DNA of 64,000 bases from AC-32 sp963746155. GTDB taxonomy: Bacteria > Actinomycetota > Thermoleophilia > Gaiellales > Gaiellaceae. Shown one piece after another: positions 63,063-64,000 of the stretch (its first letter is position 1; every line of letters begins with the position of its first letter). The position numbers were made by a program, and so were the translations under genes. Location: positions 1 to 64,000 of the forward strand of contig CAVVAB010000008.1 in assembly GCA_963746155.1 (NCBI GenBank), in the 5' to 3' direction. Below the pieces are notes generated by a model. It saw nothing but the letters and a program-made list of their open reading frames with translations. It made no database searches and was not told the origin of the DNA.

Positions 63063-63710
63063 TTAGGCGTCGGCGTCCTTGTCGGGGGAACCCGAGAAGG
63101 ACTGCTCCCAACCGACGTTCACCAGCATCGCGCCGACCTCGCGGACGGCGAGCGCGATCTCGAGGCCGATCTCGCGGATCGCCTCCGTCTCGCGCGCGGT
63201 CGAGCGGGTGGCCCGCAGCTCCACGAGCAGCTTCTCGAGCCGCTCGATCTCCGCGTAGTTCTTCTGTTCTGGGCTGTTAGTTGAATCGAGCGGCAGAGGA
63301 ATCGCCGGTGGCTCGATGGCGTCACCATCGGCCGCGCGCTCGGCTGCGGCCGCCTGCTTGCGCTCGCGCTTGAGCGTGCGCTTCTCCTCGACGGCCCGCT
63401 CGCGTTGGCGCTTGGCCAACGTCTGCTGTCGCCTCTTGTTGAGCTCATCCGCTACCGCCGGCGCGCCGCCGCCGCCGCGGATTCGCGGGCGGTGAGCGTG
63501 CACGTACGGCTCGAAGACGACCTTCTCTGCCTGGCGGGTGCCGCTGCTGTCGTCGACCTCAAAAGTGACCACCATCTCGGCGCAGCGACCCCTCCACTGG
63601 TGGCGCACCTCGGCGAACCCCGGTCCGAGCACGGAAAGCCTTTCTCCCTCGTCGGTCATGATGAACCCGTAGTCCTTGACCTCGTTGAACGAGATCATCT
63701 TCCCGCGCAT
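63063..63710 (-). CDS. Cold-shock-like N-terminus fused to a KR-rich helical protein, downstream of cspA copy 2
   Basis: 215 aa, not a known family. ATG at 63710, ribosome site AAGGAAAGGA. Residues 1-60 resemble a divergent cold-shock barrel (KMISFNEVKDYGFIMTDEGE, with DYGFI like RNP1). Residues 105-145 contain NKRRQQTLAKRQRERAVEEK RTLKRERKQAAAAERAA, nearly the same basic block as the protein at 61321. Residues 170-205 are a coiled coil (AEIERLEKLLVELRATRSTA). A GC hairpin separates it from cspA copy 2 as in the other module. Predicted RNA-binding partner of CspA (inference). Confidence 0.72.
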   Translation of the reverse strand: MRGKMISFNEVKDYGFIMTDEGERLSVLGPGFAEVRHQWRGRCAEMVVTFEVDDSSGTRQAEKVVFEPYVHAHRPRIRGGGGAPAVADELNKRRQQTLAKRQRERAVEEKRTLKRERKQAAAAERAADGDAIEPPAIPLPLDSTNSPEQKNYAEIERLEKLLVELRATRSTARETEAIREIGLEIALAVREVGAMLVNVGWEQSFSGSPDKDADA

Positions 63711-63732
63711 AGCGCGTCCTTTCCTTGGAGGC

Positions 63733-63760
63733 TGCGCGCGCCGCTAGCGCGGCGCGCGCA
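63733..63760 (-). terminator. GC-rich hairpin between cspA copy 2 and the KR-rich gene
   Basis: A perfect 12-bp stem, TGCGCGCGCCGC / GCGGCGCGCGCA, with the loop TAGC. Same position and nearly the same arms as the hairpin at 61646-61673. Confidence 0.6.
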
Positions 63761-63769
63761 CGCACTCGC

Positions 63770-63978
63770 TTACGCCGTCAGAACGACGTTCTTCGCCTCG
63801 GGACCCTTCTTCGCCCTCGGCCGCCTCGAACTCGTACCTTCTGAACCCTCGGCGAGCGACTTGAAGCCGTCGCCCGAGATGGCGCTGTGATGGACGAAGA
63901 GATCCTTGCCGACTCGTCGGGGGTAATAAAGCCATACCCCTTCGCATCGTTGAACCACTTCACTGTTCCTGTAGCCAT
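63770..63978 (-). CDS. cspA: Cold-shock protein (CspA family), copy 2 (frameshifted)
   Basis: ATG at 63978 with the full ribosome site AAGGAGGTG at 63986-63994. MATGTVKWFNDAKGYGFITP DES carries RNP1. An indel near 63905 puts GKDLFVHHSAISGDGFKSLA EGS (RNP2) in a second frame and another near 63835-63810 precedes KKGPEAKNVVLTA. Joined length is about 69 aa, 80-90 percent like copy 1. Probably a functional gene with base-calling errors. Its promoter lies beyond the window. Confidence 0.85.
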
Positions 63979-64000
63979 GAAAAAACACCTCCTTCTACCT

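Overview
The window looks like a high-GC actinobacterial chromosome, most plausibly class Thermoleophilia (Gaiellales/Solirubrobacterales-like). This is inferred from third positions saturated with G/C, frequent GTG starts, ATGA/GTGA start-stop overlaps, an F420 biosynthesis operon, and many promoters whose -10 element (TAnnnT) lies only 6-8 nt before the start codon (leaderless mRNAs). No tRNA, rRNA, CRISPR array, insertion sequence or phage gene was seen.

Layout. (1) 1-37.6 kb is a large cell-surface polysaccharide island: nucleotide-sugar enzymes (UDP-glucuronate-decarboxylase-like epimerase, LegB-like 4,6-dehydratase with a DegT aminotransferase, Rmd and Gmd for GDP-deoxyhexose, a sugar-1-phosphate nucleotidyltransferase), an initiating polyprenyl-phosphate glycosylphosphotransferase, about ten GT2/GT4 glycosyltransferases, two large membrane GT39/ArnT-like enzymes, a Wzx-like flippase, several SAM methyltransferases, a CmcI-like protein, and at the end a Wzm/Wzt ABC exporter. 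Many genes between 1 and 31 kb carry single-base frameshifts; I describe each as one locus with the frames joined. A C-depleted stretch (about 28.13-29.55 kb) interrupts this island and resembles no bacterial gene sequence. (2) 37.6-42.6 kb: hemE-hemH, a small unknown gene, and the F420 cluster cofC-cofD-npdG-cofE. (3) 42.6-46.4 kb: a small membrane protein, an agmatinase/arginase-family enzyme, and a CarH/LitR-type MerR-B12 photoreceptor divergent from a DUF378/fasciclin/DUF3140 operon. The shared promoter region contains five direct repeats with an exact 11-bp period. (4) 46.4-51.1 kb: a COG4315-type secreted protein and two secreted RCC1-repeat seven-bladed propellers flanking an intradiol-dioxygenase-like protein. 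(5) 51.1-61.3 kb: a cyclase/AAA/TPR signalling protein, DUF2277, a VOC protein, an ABC-2 exporter, a membrane protein, an HNH restriction-type nuclease, and a LuxR regulator followed by a FAD monooxygenase. (6) 61.3-64 kb: two copies of a cspA / GC-hairpin / basic KR-rich protein module around a lipoprotein hydrolase.

How the genes work together: the first part makes activated sugars, assembles and decorates a lipid-linked glycan, and exports it. The housekeeping block supplies heme and F420. The 44-46 kb region is a candidate light/B12-switched envelope operon and is the most interesting regulatory signal in the window. Start sites of frameshifted genes are approximate. Most of the indels are more likely sequencing or assembly errors than real pseudogenes, because protein similarity continues across each one.
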